Both the position numbers and the translations under genes were made by a program. The notes beneath the pieces were generated by a model. The model was not told the DNA's origin and searched no databases. It was given only the letters and a program-made list of their open reading frames with translations. This document shows, one piece after another, positions 49,987-59,300 of a DNA stretch of 59,384 bases; the first letter of the stretch is position 1, and the number at the start of each line of letters is the position of its first letter. This DNA is from Metaruminococcus_A sp900762715 (GTDB lineage: Bacteria > Bacillota > Clostridia > Oscillospirales > Ruminococcaceae), in NCBI GenBank assembly GCA_048204295.1, contig DBFBLF010000009.1, positions 1-59,384 of the forward strand. The letters are read 5' to 3'.

Positions 49987-52900
49987 ATGAAATCAGAAAG
50001 CTGGAAAAACAAAATCCAGGAATATATACATGAGCATAAGCTGCGAAAACGCTGGTTGAAGATAACGGCCTCTCTTGGAGCCTTAGCTATCGTCATGACG
50101 GCGGCGGCCATGATCCTGCCGGCCATCACGATGGAAAACACCCCACAGATGCTGGAATGCCGGATCGACATCCACACGCACACGGACAGCTGCTATGACG
50201 CGGAGAGAAATGTCATCTGCGGATTTGCGGACTTTGTCGTCCATACGCATAATGATTCCTGCTACGCGGAGGATGGGACCCTTATATGCCCTCTCGACGA
50301 AATTGAGGCGCATACCCATGACGCATCTTGTTATCAGGAAACACGTGTGTCAGTCTGCGGATTAGAAGAGAGGGCGGGTCATATCCATGATGCCTCCTGT
50401 TATCAGACGGCGGAAGAACCTGCATGTGGCCTGGAGGAATCTGTTGCCCACGTCCATGAAGGGCATATCCATACGGAAGCGTGCTACGAAGTCTCAGAAA
50501 TTCTCATCTGTAGTCAGTCAGAAGCAGGCCATACTCATACAGTGGAATGCTACGAAACGCGGAGAACGCTGATTTGTACGCAGGACACTGGCTGTTATGA
50601 CGCAGAGGGAAATCTTGCATGTGAAAAGACAACAGAAGGCCATACCCATACTGTGGAGTGTTATCCGGAGGAGCTCATTTGCGGGAAGGAAGAGACGACC
50701 GCTCACGCCCATACGGACGATTGCTATGAGATTCAGGAGGAACTGGTCTGCGGGAAAGAAGAGATCATTCTGCATACCCACATCGATGCCTGTTTTGATG
50801 AAAACGGAAATCTGACCTGCGGCATGCTGGAAGTGAAGGAGCATATCCACAACGAAAGCTGCATACCCAAAAAAGAAGCCAAAGATGGGGAGACTCTCAT
50901 CCAAGCGGATACCAGCTGGGCCACCGTGTCCAAACCGGGTTATACGCCTCCGGCGGAAAATGCGGCCCGGGCTGTTCCGAATGCAGTGCTCTTTGCTGCG
51001 CCTCAGGCAGAAACGGGAAGTTATGATTTTTCTGGCGATATCACCAGCGTTACGGTAGAACGGCAGCAAGGCGGCCAATGGATCCAGAGCGATACCTTTA
51101 CAGACGGAGATACCATCCGGGTGACGATCCGCTATACTATCCCTGAGGGAGAGATTCATACGGGACAGCGGAACATGCATTATCAGCTTCCTGCCGGTAT
51201 TGCACTGGAGAAGGAAGAAACAGGCGTCGTGTATCTGGAAGGCGGGAACGTGGCCGGAACTTATACTATTTCCGCCGATGGGTTGATCAGTATCGCCTTC
51301 GATGAAGCGTTTGCCAACGGCGCGGCGTTTTCCGGCAATTTCTTCTTCCAGGGCTCTATCGCTTTGGTGGATCTGGAAGAGAGCCAGGAGATCACGTTCG
51401 GCGGCGCCGGCGGCACTATTACGGTCGTACCGGAGGAAAAGCAGTATAGCCTCAATATTGGGAAGCCGGGCGTTTACGTTAAGGATGAAGAGGAAGCCCA
51501 ATATTATAAAGACAATTTCCAGCTGGGGGATATAGACATCCTGCCGGGGCACCTGCTCTATACGGTCAGTATCTGGTCGGATAACGGCAGTGACGGCACG
51601 ATTGCCGTTACCGATCGGTTTACCCACGATCCCGCCCAGGGAGTGGTCACTTATGACGAAGGAAATATAGCGGTTTTTAAGATTACGCCGACTCTGGATG
51701 GACCTCCTTCTGCGGTACCGATCACAGAATTTGAGCTGGAATACACGCATCGGCAGACCGGAGCAGATGATACACAGACCAGCAGTTTTACCATTACCGG
51801 ACTTCCGGCACTGCAGCCGGGCGAGAGCTACAGCATCAATTACACTGCGGCAGTCGATTTGGATACAGTCACAATCTCCAACGGCTACATAGCAGTCTCT
51901 AATGAGGCTGCAGCAGAAGACAACTCCCAGAGAGTCACCGCCGAATCCAATGTGGAGATCAGCCGGCGGATGGTGCACAAAGAAGCCAGTACCAACGAGG
52001 GCACCGGCAATGTGCAGTGGACGGTCGTTTTGAATGAGGACGGCCGGGATCTGAGCGGAAGGACATTCCGGGACGAGATGACCTACACGCTAAACGGCGA
52101 GACAGTGGCATATGATCTGGAAAACATCCAGAACTTCCGGGTGACAGCCTACGAAATCAATGACGCCGGGCAGCAGCTGTCAAAGGGCGATGTAACGGAT
52201 GCCTTTGAAACGCTGCTCGGATTTGAGAACGGCGCCATGACGGTTTCATTCCCGGCGGCCGGAGCGTGGCCGGAAGGGCTTTCTTCCGGCTGGGTTTATG
52301 AAATCGTTTACGAGACGCCCTTCCCGGAAGATGCTGGGATTGAACAGCAGATCTCCTTTGCGAACACGGCACGGCTGGATGAGTATTATGTAACCGCAAA
52401 TTGGAATGGAACGGTGCCGGAGCCCGGCTACGGCCTTGTGAAGCGAAGCACCGGCCAGAATCTGAATACCGGAACGGATATTGGGACAATCGATTGGGAA
52501 TCCACCATTAGCTACCCATCCGATCTTTCGGTGCCGGCGGGCTGGGAAGATTATGCAAATAGTGGCTTGGATATCGTCCGGTACATGGACTGGATACCGG
52601 ATGCCTATTATGGCGATGGAGGGCGGTTTATTCCAGGCAGCCATTACACCACGGCCGCAACGCTGAAGGATACGCTGCACATTGAAAATGCGGCGGGACA
52701 AGAGCTGGTTTGGGGAACAGACTATACCGTCAGCGTGGTGTATGCGGAGGATATGCCAGAATACGGCACCTTCCAAACGGCGTTGGAAAATACACAAACC
52801 ATTTTCGGTCAGAACTTGACTGAACTTATGGACGAGGCGGACAGCGACAAACCCATCGCACTGTTCTGCATCACCTTTACAGAAGCATCACGGACAAAGC

Positions 52901-54960
52901 TGGAAGGCGGACAGCGTCTGTACATCAGCTATCAGACTTTGTTGAACCGCCAGGGAGTAACAGACGGAAATCTGGTGAAGATCGACAATGTCGGATCGAT
53001 TTTGGGACATATGCAGCAGGTAGAACTGGAAACAGCTTTCCATGAGCAGCTGCAAAAACAGGTCAGCACCACCGGCATAGCCCCCAGCAGCGATGATTTT
53101 GATCTGAATTCCGATGTCTATGTGGACGGTCCGGTGAATATCGACCTGGGCGACTCCGGCGGCAAGCTCTATTACCGCATTTTGTTCTATAACTATGGGG
53201 ACACAATCGAATTCCACGATGATATGCTGGAGAAGTTCAACGGAAACTTCGCATTTGATCAGCAGATGCGGATCTACAATGTGATTACAGGAGAAGCAAG
53301 AACGGTTAAAACATGGGACTATCTCGACAGTTCCGGAAGGTATTATGGAAATTATACATTGCGTAACCTTGGGCAGTTCAAAGACTGCATTATTGGCCTG
53401 TATTACTCGATCGATGTGAGCGGTGACGAAGCGCTGGCAGAATTGGAAGAGGGGGAAACCTACACATACCACAATACGATTGACTGGACAGGTGTTGATC
53501 AGGATTCCGCAACGGCGAACGTTACCAACAGCGAAGTTACCTTGAAAAAGGAAAGCACGGTGCAAAATCTGGAGACTGGGGAGACACTGGTTTACTACTA
53601 CGTGACCGTGAACCCTGAAAGCCGGAATCTGCATCCAGGCAGCAATGAGTTGGAGCTGAGGGACACCCTGACCCTACCGGCCGGCGCTTCAGCCACTTTG
53701 CGGCTGGAGACCATCGGACTGTACCACTATGACCCCAACAATCCGGACGGCCATTACCTGGGCGAAGAAGTAACGCGGGATGAGTTCAGAGGCTTTGAAG
53801 TGGTAAAAACAGAGGGAACCGCCAATTCCTACACCTTTACTTTGCCCGATGAAATGGCCTGTGTGGTGGCCTATGCCTATGAAATCGATCAGGGAACCAG
53901 CGCCTTGGACGAGATACAGGTAAACAACACGGCTTCACTACTGGGTCGGGCGGTCATCTCCGCGGGAGACCAGATTCAAATCGAGGCTCAGGAATCCGGT
54001 GGCCAGGTGAACAGGGCTACCCTGACCATCTATAAAATCGGTGGAAATGATGTTGTCAACTTGTTGCAAGACGTGCTCTTCGACCTGTTCCGGTATGAAC
54101 AGCAGGAGGATGGAAACTATGATTGGGTGCGTACTGACCTGACGGCAAAGGGAGAAATGGCTGAAGACGGAGGGTATCATTTTGTTACCGGCGGCGACGG
54201 TGTGGAGGGCGCTATCATTCTGAACTTCCTGGACGAAAGAGAGGAAGGACAAAACTCCTACTACAACGTCTTATACCGCCTGACGGAATTCAGGAGCATA
54301 GACGGTTATGAGTTGGATCCCACACCCCGGTATTATGTGTGGGGCGAATATAACAAAACGGCGGAGCAGACCGCTGCAGAGATGGCCGATGCCTTAGCGG
54401 AAGCTAATGTGGACTGGGATCAGGTCACATTTATTCCCTTTGGCCAGAGCATGACGGAAACCATCAACAATGAGCCGCTGACCACTTCTGTTAGGGTCAC
54501 CAAGCGATGGCAGAATATGAATGGTGAGGAGCTGCTTCTGGAAGAACTGCCGGAAAACATTATCCTCACCCTCTATCAGCACACCGACGGGAGCAAGACC
54601 CAGTATGGCGATACCGTTACCGTGACACCCGATGAAAACGGCAACTGGACCTATACATGGGAGAAACTGCCCAGAAAGGACGACACAGGGAATTATTACA
54701 CGTATTCTGTGGAGGAAACCGCAGTGGATGGCTATAAGACCTCCTACCTTTACCCGGAGGGTGGCGGGAACGCGGAGACTGGAATCGACAAAGGTGAGGT
54801 TATCATCACCAATACAAAGGTTGTCAGCTTTATTTTGCCGGAAACCGGCGGAGCTGGATCAACTCCCTTTATAATTGCAGGACTGCTCCTTGTGGGAATG
54901 TCCGGCGTTGGATACCTATATTTTAGGCAAAAACGGCGGAAAGGAGGACACGCGCACTGA
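49987..54960 (+). CDS. Giant LPETG-anchored adhesin/tip pilin with HxH-Cys repeats
   Basis: A 1657-residue wall-anchored surface protein. An N-terminal membrane-spanning signal (~28-48) precedes a repeat region (~55-300) with about ten copies of a motif HTHTxxCY...C(G), spaced about 20 residues, each with an H-x-H pair and two Cys. Then come many beta-rich Cna/SpaA-like domains up to ~1600; the last, with SVRVTKRWQNMNGEELLLEE and TYSVEETAVDGYKTSYLYPE, is a Cna-B repeat. The sorting signal LPETG lies at 1617-1621 with a hydrophobic helix and a basic tail. GGGAGG lies 6 bases before the ATG. It is the candidate tip adhesin of the pilus. Confidence 0.9.
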   Translation: MKSESWKNKIQEYIHEHKLRKRWLKITASLGALAIVMTAAAMILPAITMENTPQMLECRIDIHTHTDSCYDAERNVICGFADFVVHTHNDSCYAEDGTLICPLDEIEAHTHDASCYQETRVSVCGLEERAGHIHDASCYQTAEEPACGLEESVAHVHEGHIHTEACYEVSEILICSQSEAGHTHTVECYETRRTLICTQDTGCYDAEGNLACEKTTEGHTHTVECYPEELICGKEETTAHAHTDDCYEIQEELVCGKEEIILHTHIDACFDENGNLTCGMLEVKEHIHNESCIPKKEAKDGETLIQADTSWATVSKPGYTPPAENAARAVPNAVLFAAPQAETGSYDFSGDITSVTVERQQGGQWIQSDTFTDGDTIRVTIRYTIPEGEIHTGQRNMHYQLPAGIALEKEETGVVYLEGGNVAGTYTISADGLISIAFDEAFANGAAFSGNFFFQGSIALVDLEESQEITFGGAGGTITVVPEEKQYSLNIGKPGVYVKDEEEAQYYKDNFQLGDIDILPGHLLYTVSIWSDNGSDGTIAVTDRFTHDPAQGVVTYDEGNIAVFKITPTLDGPPSAVPITEFELEYTHRQTGADDTQTSSFTITGLPALQPGESYSINYTAAVDLDTVTISNGYIAVSNEAAAEDNSQRVTAESNVEISRRMVHKEASTNEGTGNVQWTVVLNEDGRDLSGRTFRDEMTYTLNGETVAYDLENIQNFRVTAYEINDAGQQLSKGDVTDAFETLLGFENGAMTVSFPAAGAWPEGLSSGWVYEIVYETPFPEDAGIEQQISFANTARLDEYYVTANWNGTVPEPGYGLVKRSTGQNLNTGTDIGTIDWESTISYPSDLSVPAGWEDYANSGLDIVRYMDWIPDAYYGDGGRFIPGSHYTTAATLKDTLHIENAAGQELVWGTDYTVSVVYAEDMPEYGTFQTALENTQTIFGQNLTELMDEADSDKPIALFCITFTEASRTKLEGGQRLYISYQTLLNRQGVTDGNLVKIDNVGSILGHMQQVELETAFHEQLQKQVSTTGIAPSSDDFDLNSDVYVDGPVNIDLGDSGGKLYYRILFYNYGDTIEFHDDMLEKFNGNFAFDQQMRIYNVITGEARTVKTWDYLDSSGRYYGNYTLRNLGQFKDCIIGLYYSIDVSGDEALAELEEGETYTYHNTIDWTGVDQDSATANVTNSEVTLKKESTVQNLETGETLVYYYVTVNPESRNLHPGSNELELRDTLTLPAGASATLRLETIGLYHYDPNNPDGHYLGEEVTRDEFRGFEVVKTEGTANSYTFTLPDEMACVVAYAYEIDQGTSALDEIQVNNTASLLGRAVISAGDQIQIEAQESGGQVNRATLTIYKIGGNDVVNLLQDVLFDLFRYEQQEDGNYDWVRTDLTAKGEMAEDGGYHFVTGGDGVEGAIILNFLDEREEGQNSYYNVLYRLTEFRSIDGYELDPTPRYYVWGEYNKTAEQTAAEMADALAEANVDWDQVTFIPFGQSMTETINNEPLTTSVRVTKRWQNMNGEELLLEELPENIILTLYQHTDGSKTQYGDTVTVTPDENGNWTYTWEKLPRKDDTGNYYTYSVEETAVDGYKTSYLYPEGGGNAETGIDKGEVIITNTKVVSFILPETGGAGSTPFIIAGLLLVGMSGVGYLYFRQKRRKGGHAH

Positions 54961-55025
54961 GCAATCCGGCAATATGGCGACTTTAATTTTCAAATAAACG
55001 CAAACACAGAAAGGAGAAACATTTG

Positions 55026-56780
55026 ATGAAGAGGATAAAAAGTTTGGCAGCAATCCTGCTATCATTGACAATGGTGATGCTGCTGGTCGTTCCGGCCTTT
55101 GCCGCCGGCCCTTACTCCATTACCATCCAGAACGACAAAGAAGGACATATCTATGAAGCCTATCAGATCTTCGCCGGCGATGTGGCCAGCGATGAGGCGC
55201 AGGAGGGCAATGCGGAAGGTCCCATCCTGTCCAACATCATCTGGGGTAATGGTGTGAACGGCACCGATTTGTTGGTGGCGCTGAAAGCAGCCGACGCCGA
55301 GAAATACGGCGGATGCGAAACGGCCGCTGATATAGCCGAAGCGCTTGGTGCTGATAATGCTACCGCAGCCGATGCAGCCGCATTTGCTGAAATCGCTGCA
55401 AGACATTTAACGAATGCAGAAGGAACCGCTACGGAACCAGTCGAAGGAAATTATGTTATTAACAACCTGGCCGCCGGCTACTATCTAGTGAAAGACCAGA
55501 ATGGCAGTCTGGAGGGCGATGCCGATACCGCCACCGAATATATTGTTCAGGTGCTGGGCAACGTGACGATGGAACCCAAGGACAGCGACATCCCCACCGT
55601 GGAGAAGAAGGTCTCGGACGAAGAATATACGCAATATGAAGGAGCACAGGGGCCTGGCTATCAGCCTCCCTATGGTTACGGATACAACGATGTAGCAGAC
55701 TGGGATATTGGAGACTCCGTGCCCTTTAAGCTCATCGGCTCCATTCCGGATATGTCCGCCTATGACACCTATGAGTACATTTTCACCGATACCTTATCCA
55801 ACGGTCTTACTCTGCAGGCAGATACCATCAAGGTGTATATCGCCCGTAATCCGTATGATCAAGTCAATAATTATGAACCGTTGATTATGGGAGCGGATTA
55901 CACCCTCGATGTGCAAAATGTAGGTGCAAACGGCGGCGGCTCTTTCTCCATCGCTTTTGAAGATTTGAAGACCAATCGATATCTCACCGGAGCAAATAAA
56001 GAAGAGTATCATTACGTCATCGTAACCTATGACGCCACCCTGAACACCAATGCCGTGATCGGATTGGATGGCAACCCCAACAGCGTGGATCTCCAGTTCT
56101 CCAACAATCCCAACGGAGATGGATTGGGCCGCACCACCGAGGATACGGTTATCGTTTTCACCTATGAACTGGATGGTACCAAGGTAGACGGTGCAAACAT
56201 AGATACCAAACTGGAAGGCGCTGAGTTCGTACTGCTTAACGGCGGCCATACCCAGGTCGCCCATATCGAAAACGGCAAGCTGGTTGGATGGGTTAATCTG
56301 CCGGATGGATACAATAACGGGAATTACGAAGAAATTCCCTATGAAGTGTGGGAAGCATTCAACGAGACTACCAATGTTATTATGACTTCTACTGCTGAGG
56401 GCGTGTTTGGCGTATCCGGTCTGGATGACGGCACCTACTACCTCATGGAAATCAAGGCTCCGACTGGATACAATCTGCTGGATCATGACTTGGAAATCGT
56501 GATTGCTGCCACTACCGAGAATGGCCAGACTTGGGATGATGGTATTCCTGCCAATGCTCTCACTGCTCTGACTATCTCGGTTGACGGAGGCAATGCTGAA
56601 AATGGCAACGCCGAAACCGGTGCTGTGGCCTTGACTGTGCGCAACAATCAGGGTTCGACGCTCCCTGAAACCGGCGGCATAGGCACGACCCTGTTCTATG
56701 TCATCGGCGGGCTGCTGGTGATCGGCGCCGGCATCCTTCTGATTGTCCGTCTCCGCATGAGAGCCAGCAATAAGGAATAA
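55026..56780 (+). CDS. Major (backbone) pilin, isopeptide-forming SpaA type
   Basis: A 584-residue LPXTG pilin. A signal peptide (MKRIKSLAAILLSLTMVMLL through FAA) is followed by pilin domains. IPTVEKKVSD (~195) is the pilin-motif-like segment that would carry the lysine used for polymerisation. YYLMEIKAPTGYNL (~475) is an E-box of a SpaA/Cna-B domain, expected to help form an internal isopeptide bond. The sorting signal TLPETGGIG starts at about residue 546, then a membrane helix and a basic tail. AGGAG lies 9 bases before the ATG at 55026; a TTG one codon earlier is also possible. A strong hairpin follows the gene. Confidence 0.93.
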   Translation: MKRIKSLAAILLSLTMVMLLVVPAFAAGPYSITIQNDKEGHIYEAYQIFAGDVASDEAQEGNAEGPILSNIIWGNGVNGTDLLVALKAADAEKYGGCETAADIAEALGADNATAADAAAFAEIAARHLTNAEGTATEPVEGNYVINNLAAGYYLVKDQNGSLEGDADTATEYIVQVLGNVTMEPKDSDIPTVEKKVSDEEYTQYEGAQGPGYQPPYGYGYNDVADWDIGDSVPFKLIGSIPDMSAYDTYEYIFTDTLSNGLTLQADTIKVYIARNPYDQVNNYEPLIMGADYTLDVQNVGANGGGSFSIAFEDLKTNRYLTGANKEEYHYVIVTYDATLNTNAVIGLDGNPNSVDLQFSNNPNGDGLGRTTEDTVIVFTYELDGTKVDGANIDTKLEGAEFVLLNGGHTQVAHIENGKLVGWVNLPDGYNNGNYEEIPYEVWEAFNETTNVIMTSTAEGVFGVSGLDDGTYYLMEIKAPTGYNLLDHDLEIVIAATTENGQTWDDGIPANALTALTISVDGGNAENGNAETGAVALTVRNNQGSTLPETGGIGTTLFYVIGGLLVIGAGILLIVRLRMRASNKE

Positions 56781-56793
56781 ACCGACGCTGCAT

Positions 56794-56844
56794 ACTGCTG
56801 TGACCGGGGAGGGAGAATTCTCTCCCTCCCCGCTGTACAGCAGT
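56794..56844 (+). repeat. Strong intercistronic hairpin after the backbone pilin gene
   Basis: Outer ACTGCTGT/ACAGCAGT (56794-56801, 56837-56844) and inner CGGGGAGGGAGA/TCTCCCTCCCCG (56805-56816, 56821-56832) stems. There is no U-tract. It probably protects the pilin mRNA and/or lowers expression of the downstream sortase genes. Confidence 0.75.
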
Positions 56845-56858
56845 AAGGAGAACCTTGT

Positions 56859-57737
56859 ATGAAGAAAAAGGCTTCTAAGAAAAACAGAATTACTGCCATA
56901 CTTTTGGTCGCTGTGCTTCTTGCAGGGCTGTCTTTACTGCTGTATCCGTTAGTTTCCAACTACTGGAATTCGATACACCAGTCTCAGGCAATTGCCGCGT
57001 ACATGGATGATGTAGCGGAGTTGGATGACGGCACTTACGATGCATTATGGGAAGAGGCGCAGGGCTATAATGCTTCTTTGTTAGAAAACGAAAACCGTTT
57101 TTTCCCGGATGAAGAGGAGCGTCAGCAATATGAACAGCTGCTGAGTATTTCCGATGACGGTATTATCGGATATATAGAGATCCCCAGTATCGATGTAACA
57201 CTGCCCATCTATCATGGAACCAGTGAGGAGATCCTTCAGGTGGCCATTGGGCATATTGAAGGTTCATCCCTGCCGGTGGGAGGATTGAGCACCCACTGCG
57301 TCATTTCCGGACACCGGGGACTTCCATCCTCACGATTGTTTACAGACATTGACCAGCTTTCGGAGGGGGATATATTTACCCTGCTGGTATTGGACGAAGC
57401 GCTGACTTATGAGGCGGATCAAATCCGTATTGTGGAACCGGACGATATTTCTTTGCTGGAAATCAAAGAAGGAGAGGACCTCTGCACGTTGGTCACATGC
57501 ACGCCCTATGGCGTGAATTCGCACCGCTTACTGGTGCGGGGACATCGTGTAGAAAATCAGGAAGCGACGGGCTTTCTGCGGATTACCGCGGATGCGATGA
57601 TGATCGACTCCCGCTTTGTAGCGCCCATTCTTGCGGCTCCAATTTTGCTTGGGATTATCCTGTTTATGGTGCTACGACCGTTAAAAAGAAAAAAGAGGAG
57701 GGCGGCAAAAGGTGTGAAAGAGGTGATAGATGGATGA
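56859..57737 (+). CDS. srtC: Class C (pilin-polymerising) sortase
   Basis: A 292-residue membrane transpeptidase. An N-terminal helix (~11-30) and, unlike many class C sortases, no C-terminal segment that is clearly separate from the final helix (~247-265) plus a basic tail. Catalytic residues: His152 in ISGHRGLPSS, Cys214 in TLVTCTPYGVNSH and Arg223 in SHRLLVRGHR. The class C sequence TLPIYHGTSEEIL is intact. The DPF/W lid motif usual in class C enzymes is not evident; residues ~78-90 are acidic instead. AAGGAG lies before the ATG. It should link backbone pilins through the pilin-motif lysine. Confidence 0.92.
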   Translation: MKKKASKKNRITAILLVAVLLAGLSLLLYPLVSNYWNSIHQSQAIAAYMDDVAELDDGTYDALWEEAQGYNASLLENENRFFPDEEERQQYEQLLSISDDGIIGYIEIPSIDVTLPIYHGTSEEILQVAIGHIEGSSLPVGGLSTHCVISGHRGLPSSRLFTDIDQLSEGDIFTLLVLDEALTYEADQIRIVEPDDISLLEIKEGEDLCTLVTCTPYGVNSHRLLVRGHRVENQEATGFLRITADAMMIDSRFVAPILAAPILLGIILFMVLRPLKRKKRRAAKGVKEVIDG

Positions 57738-58684
57738 AGGCGCAGAATATTTTAAAACGGTTTGGAACATTGTTGCTTTCCTTTTTGCTTGGAGTCTCCT
57801 GTATGGCAATGACAGCGGTTGCCAGTGGGAACATTGAAACTGGGCACCAGGGATCCTTAAGCGTGCAGTTTGAGGAGAACGGGATAGGTTTCGCAGATGT
57901 AGCCTTTTCAATTTATCGGGTTGCCGATATTTCAGAGGACGGGACTTATACGCTGACCGGTGATTTTGCGCAGTACCCAGTTCGCATGGAGAATTTGGAT
58001 AGTTCAGGCTGGAGAGCGTTAGCGCAGACATTGGACGCCTATGCTGCCCGTGATGAAATTGCTTCTCTCATGACACGACAAACAGGGCCGGACGGGAGTT
58101 TTCAGATTACCGGGCTCTCCACAGGGCTCTATCTGATATCCGGCGGGCAATATATAGATGAAGATATTGTCTACACCCCGGAGCCTATGCTGGTATCTAT
58201 TCCCGGATTGTCTGCGGACGGTACATGGGTATATGATATAGTCGCTTCTTGTAAATTTGAGCGTGAGGACACGACGGATACGCCTGTGAGCCGTAAAGTG
58301 CAAAAGGTCTGGAAGGACGATGGCAATGAGGAAAAAAGACCGGAAGATATCACGGTGCAGCTTCTGGAAAACGGAAATGTGGTAGATACAGTTGTCCTAA
58401 GCCCGAAAAACAACTGGGAATATACATGGAACAATTTGGACGGCAGTTCCAAGTGGCAGATCGCAGAAGATGGCGTGCCGGAAGGATACACCGTTACCAT
58501 GACACAGGAGGGCAATATTTTTGTTCTGACCAATACCTATCCTGGCAAACAACCGCCTACATTGCCGCAGACGGGAATGCTGTGGTGGCCTGTGCCTCTT
58601 CTCGCCTGCAGTGGATTGCTGCTGATCGTGACCGGTTTGGTGGTGCGGCGCAGACAGAGGGACGGTTATGAAAAGAAAAGGTAA
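57734..58684 (+). CDS. Minor (basal/ancillary) pilin, LPQTG-anchored
   Basis: A 316-residue surface protein. A signal peptide (MKAQNILKRFGTLLLSFLLG then VSCMAM...) is followed by two Ig-like pilin domains; the second (~185-260) is a Cna-B fold (KVQKVWKDDGNEEKRPEDIT and EDGVPEGYTVTM). The sorting signal LPQTG starts at residue 277 and is followed by a membrane helix and RRRQRDG tail. The ATG at 57734 overlaps the sortase stop (ATGA) with GAGGTG 8 bases upstream. The different sorting motif (LPQTG against LPETG) suggests anchoring by a different sortase, perhaps the next gene product. Confidence 0.9.
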   Translation: MKAQNILKRFGTLLLSFLLGVSCMAMTAVASGNIETGHQGSLSVQFEENGIGFADVAFSIYRVADISEDGTYTLTGDFAQYPVRMENLDSSGWRALAQTLDAYAARDEIASLMTRQTGPDGSFQITGLSTGLYLISGGQYIDEDIVYTPEPMLVSIPGLSADGTWVYDIVASCKFEREDTTDTPVSRKVQKVWKDDGNEEKRPEDITVQLLENGNVVDTVVLSPKNNWEYTWNNLDGSSKWQIAEDGVPEGYTVTMTQEGNIFVLTNTYPGKQPPTLPQTGMLWWPVPLLACSGLLLIVTGLVVRRRQRDGYEKKR

Positions 58685-59300
58685 GGCGGGAATCGCTCTC
58701 ATAACGGCGGGATCACTACTATTGGCGGCAGCCCTGCTTTTGGTTGGGTATAACTTGGCTGACGAATACAGAGCCGGAAAGGCGGCGGAACACGTGCTGG
58801 AGGTGCTGCAGCAACAAATACCCACACAGGAGGAACGGAAGGCGCAGGAAGACGCGGCACTGGAGCAGACAGAGCTTCCTGATTATGTTTTGAATCCGGA
58901 CATGGAGATGCCGACACAGGAAATCGAGGGAAACGACTATATCGGCGTGGTGGATATCCCGTCCCTAGGGCTTTCTCTGCCGGTAATGAGCGAATGGAGC
59001 TATCCCAAGCTGAAGCTAGCTCCATGCCGCTACTACGGCTCGGCTTATACCGGTTGTCTAACGATTGTTGCGCACAATTACCGTACCCATTTCGGCCTGT
59101 TGCGGGAAGTCCTCGTCGGTACACAGGTGTTATTCACCGATATGAAAGGTCGGCAGTTTTCTTATGAGGTCTCTACCGTGGAAACGATAGAGGCCACGGC
59201 CATCGAGGATGCGGTGAGCAGTGTATGGGATTTGACACTTATCACCTGCACCACCGGCGGTCAAACTCGCTTGGCTGTGCGCTGCTTAAAAACCGATTAA
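58668..59300 (+). CDS. Second sortase of the pilus operon
   Basis: A 210-residue membrane transpeptidase. A single N-terminal helix (~9-28), an extracellular linker with acidic sequence, then a sortase barrel from ~88 (YIGVVDIPSLGLSLPVMSEW). Catalytic residues are His136 in IVAHNYRTHFG, Cys194 in LITCTTGGQT and Arg201 in TRLAVR. It is shorter than the class C enzyme, with no C-terminal helix. The class is uncertain (anchoring or class B/D-like). It overlaps the minor pilin gene by 17 bases. It may attach the finished pilus or the LPQTG pilin to the wall. Only 84 AT-rich bases follow. Confidence 0.85.
   Translation: MKRKGKAGIALITAGSLLLAAALLLVGYNLADEYRAGKAAEHVLEVLQQQIPTQEERKAQEDAALEQTELPDYVLNPDMEMPTQEIEGNDYIGVVDIPSLGLSLPVMSEWSYPKLKLAPCRYYGSAYTGCLTIVAHNYRTHFGLLREVLVGTQVLFTDMKGRQFSYEVSTVETIEATAIEDAVSSVWDLTLITCTTGGQTRLAVRCLKTD

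Noticed and set aside
50518..51978. A 486-codon minus-strand frame inside the adhesin gene
   Set aside because: Shadow of the adhesin; the plus frame has signal, repeats and LPETG.
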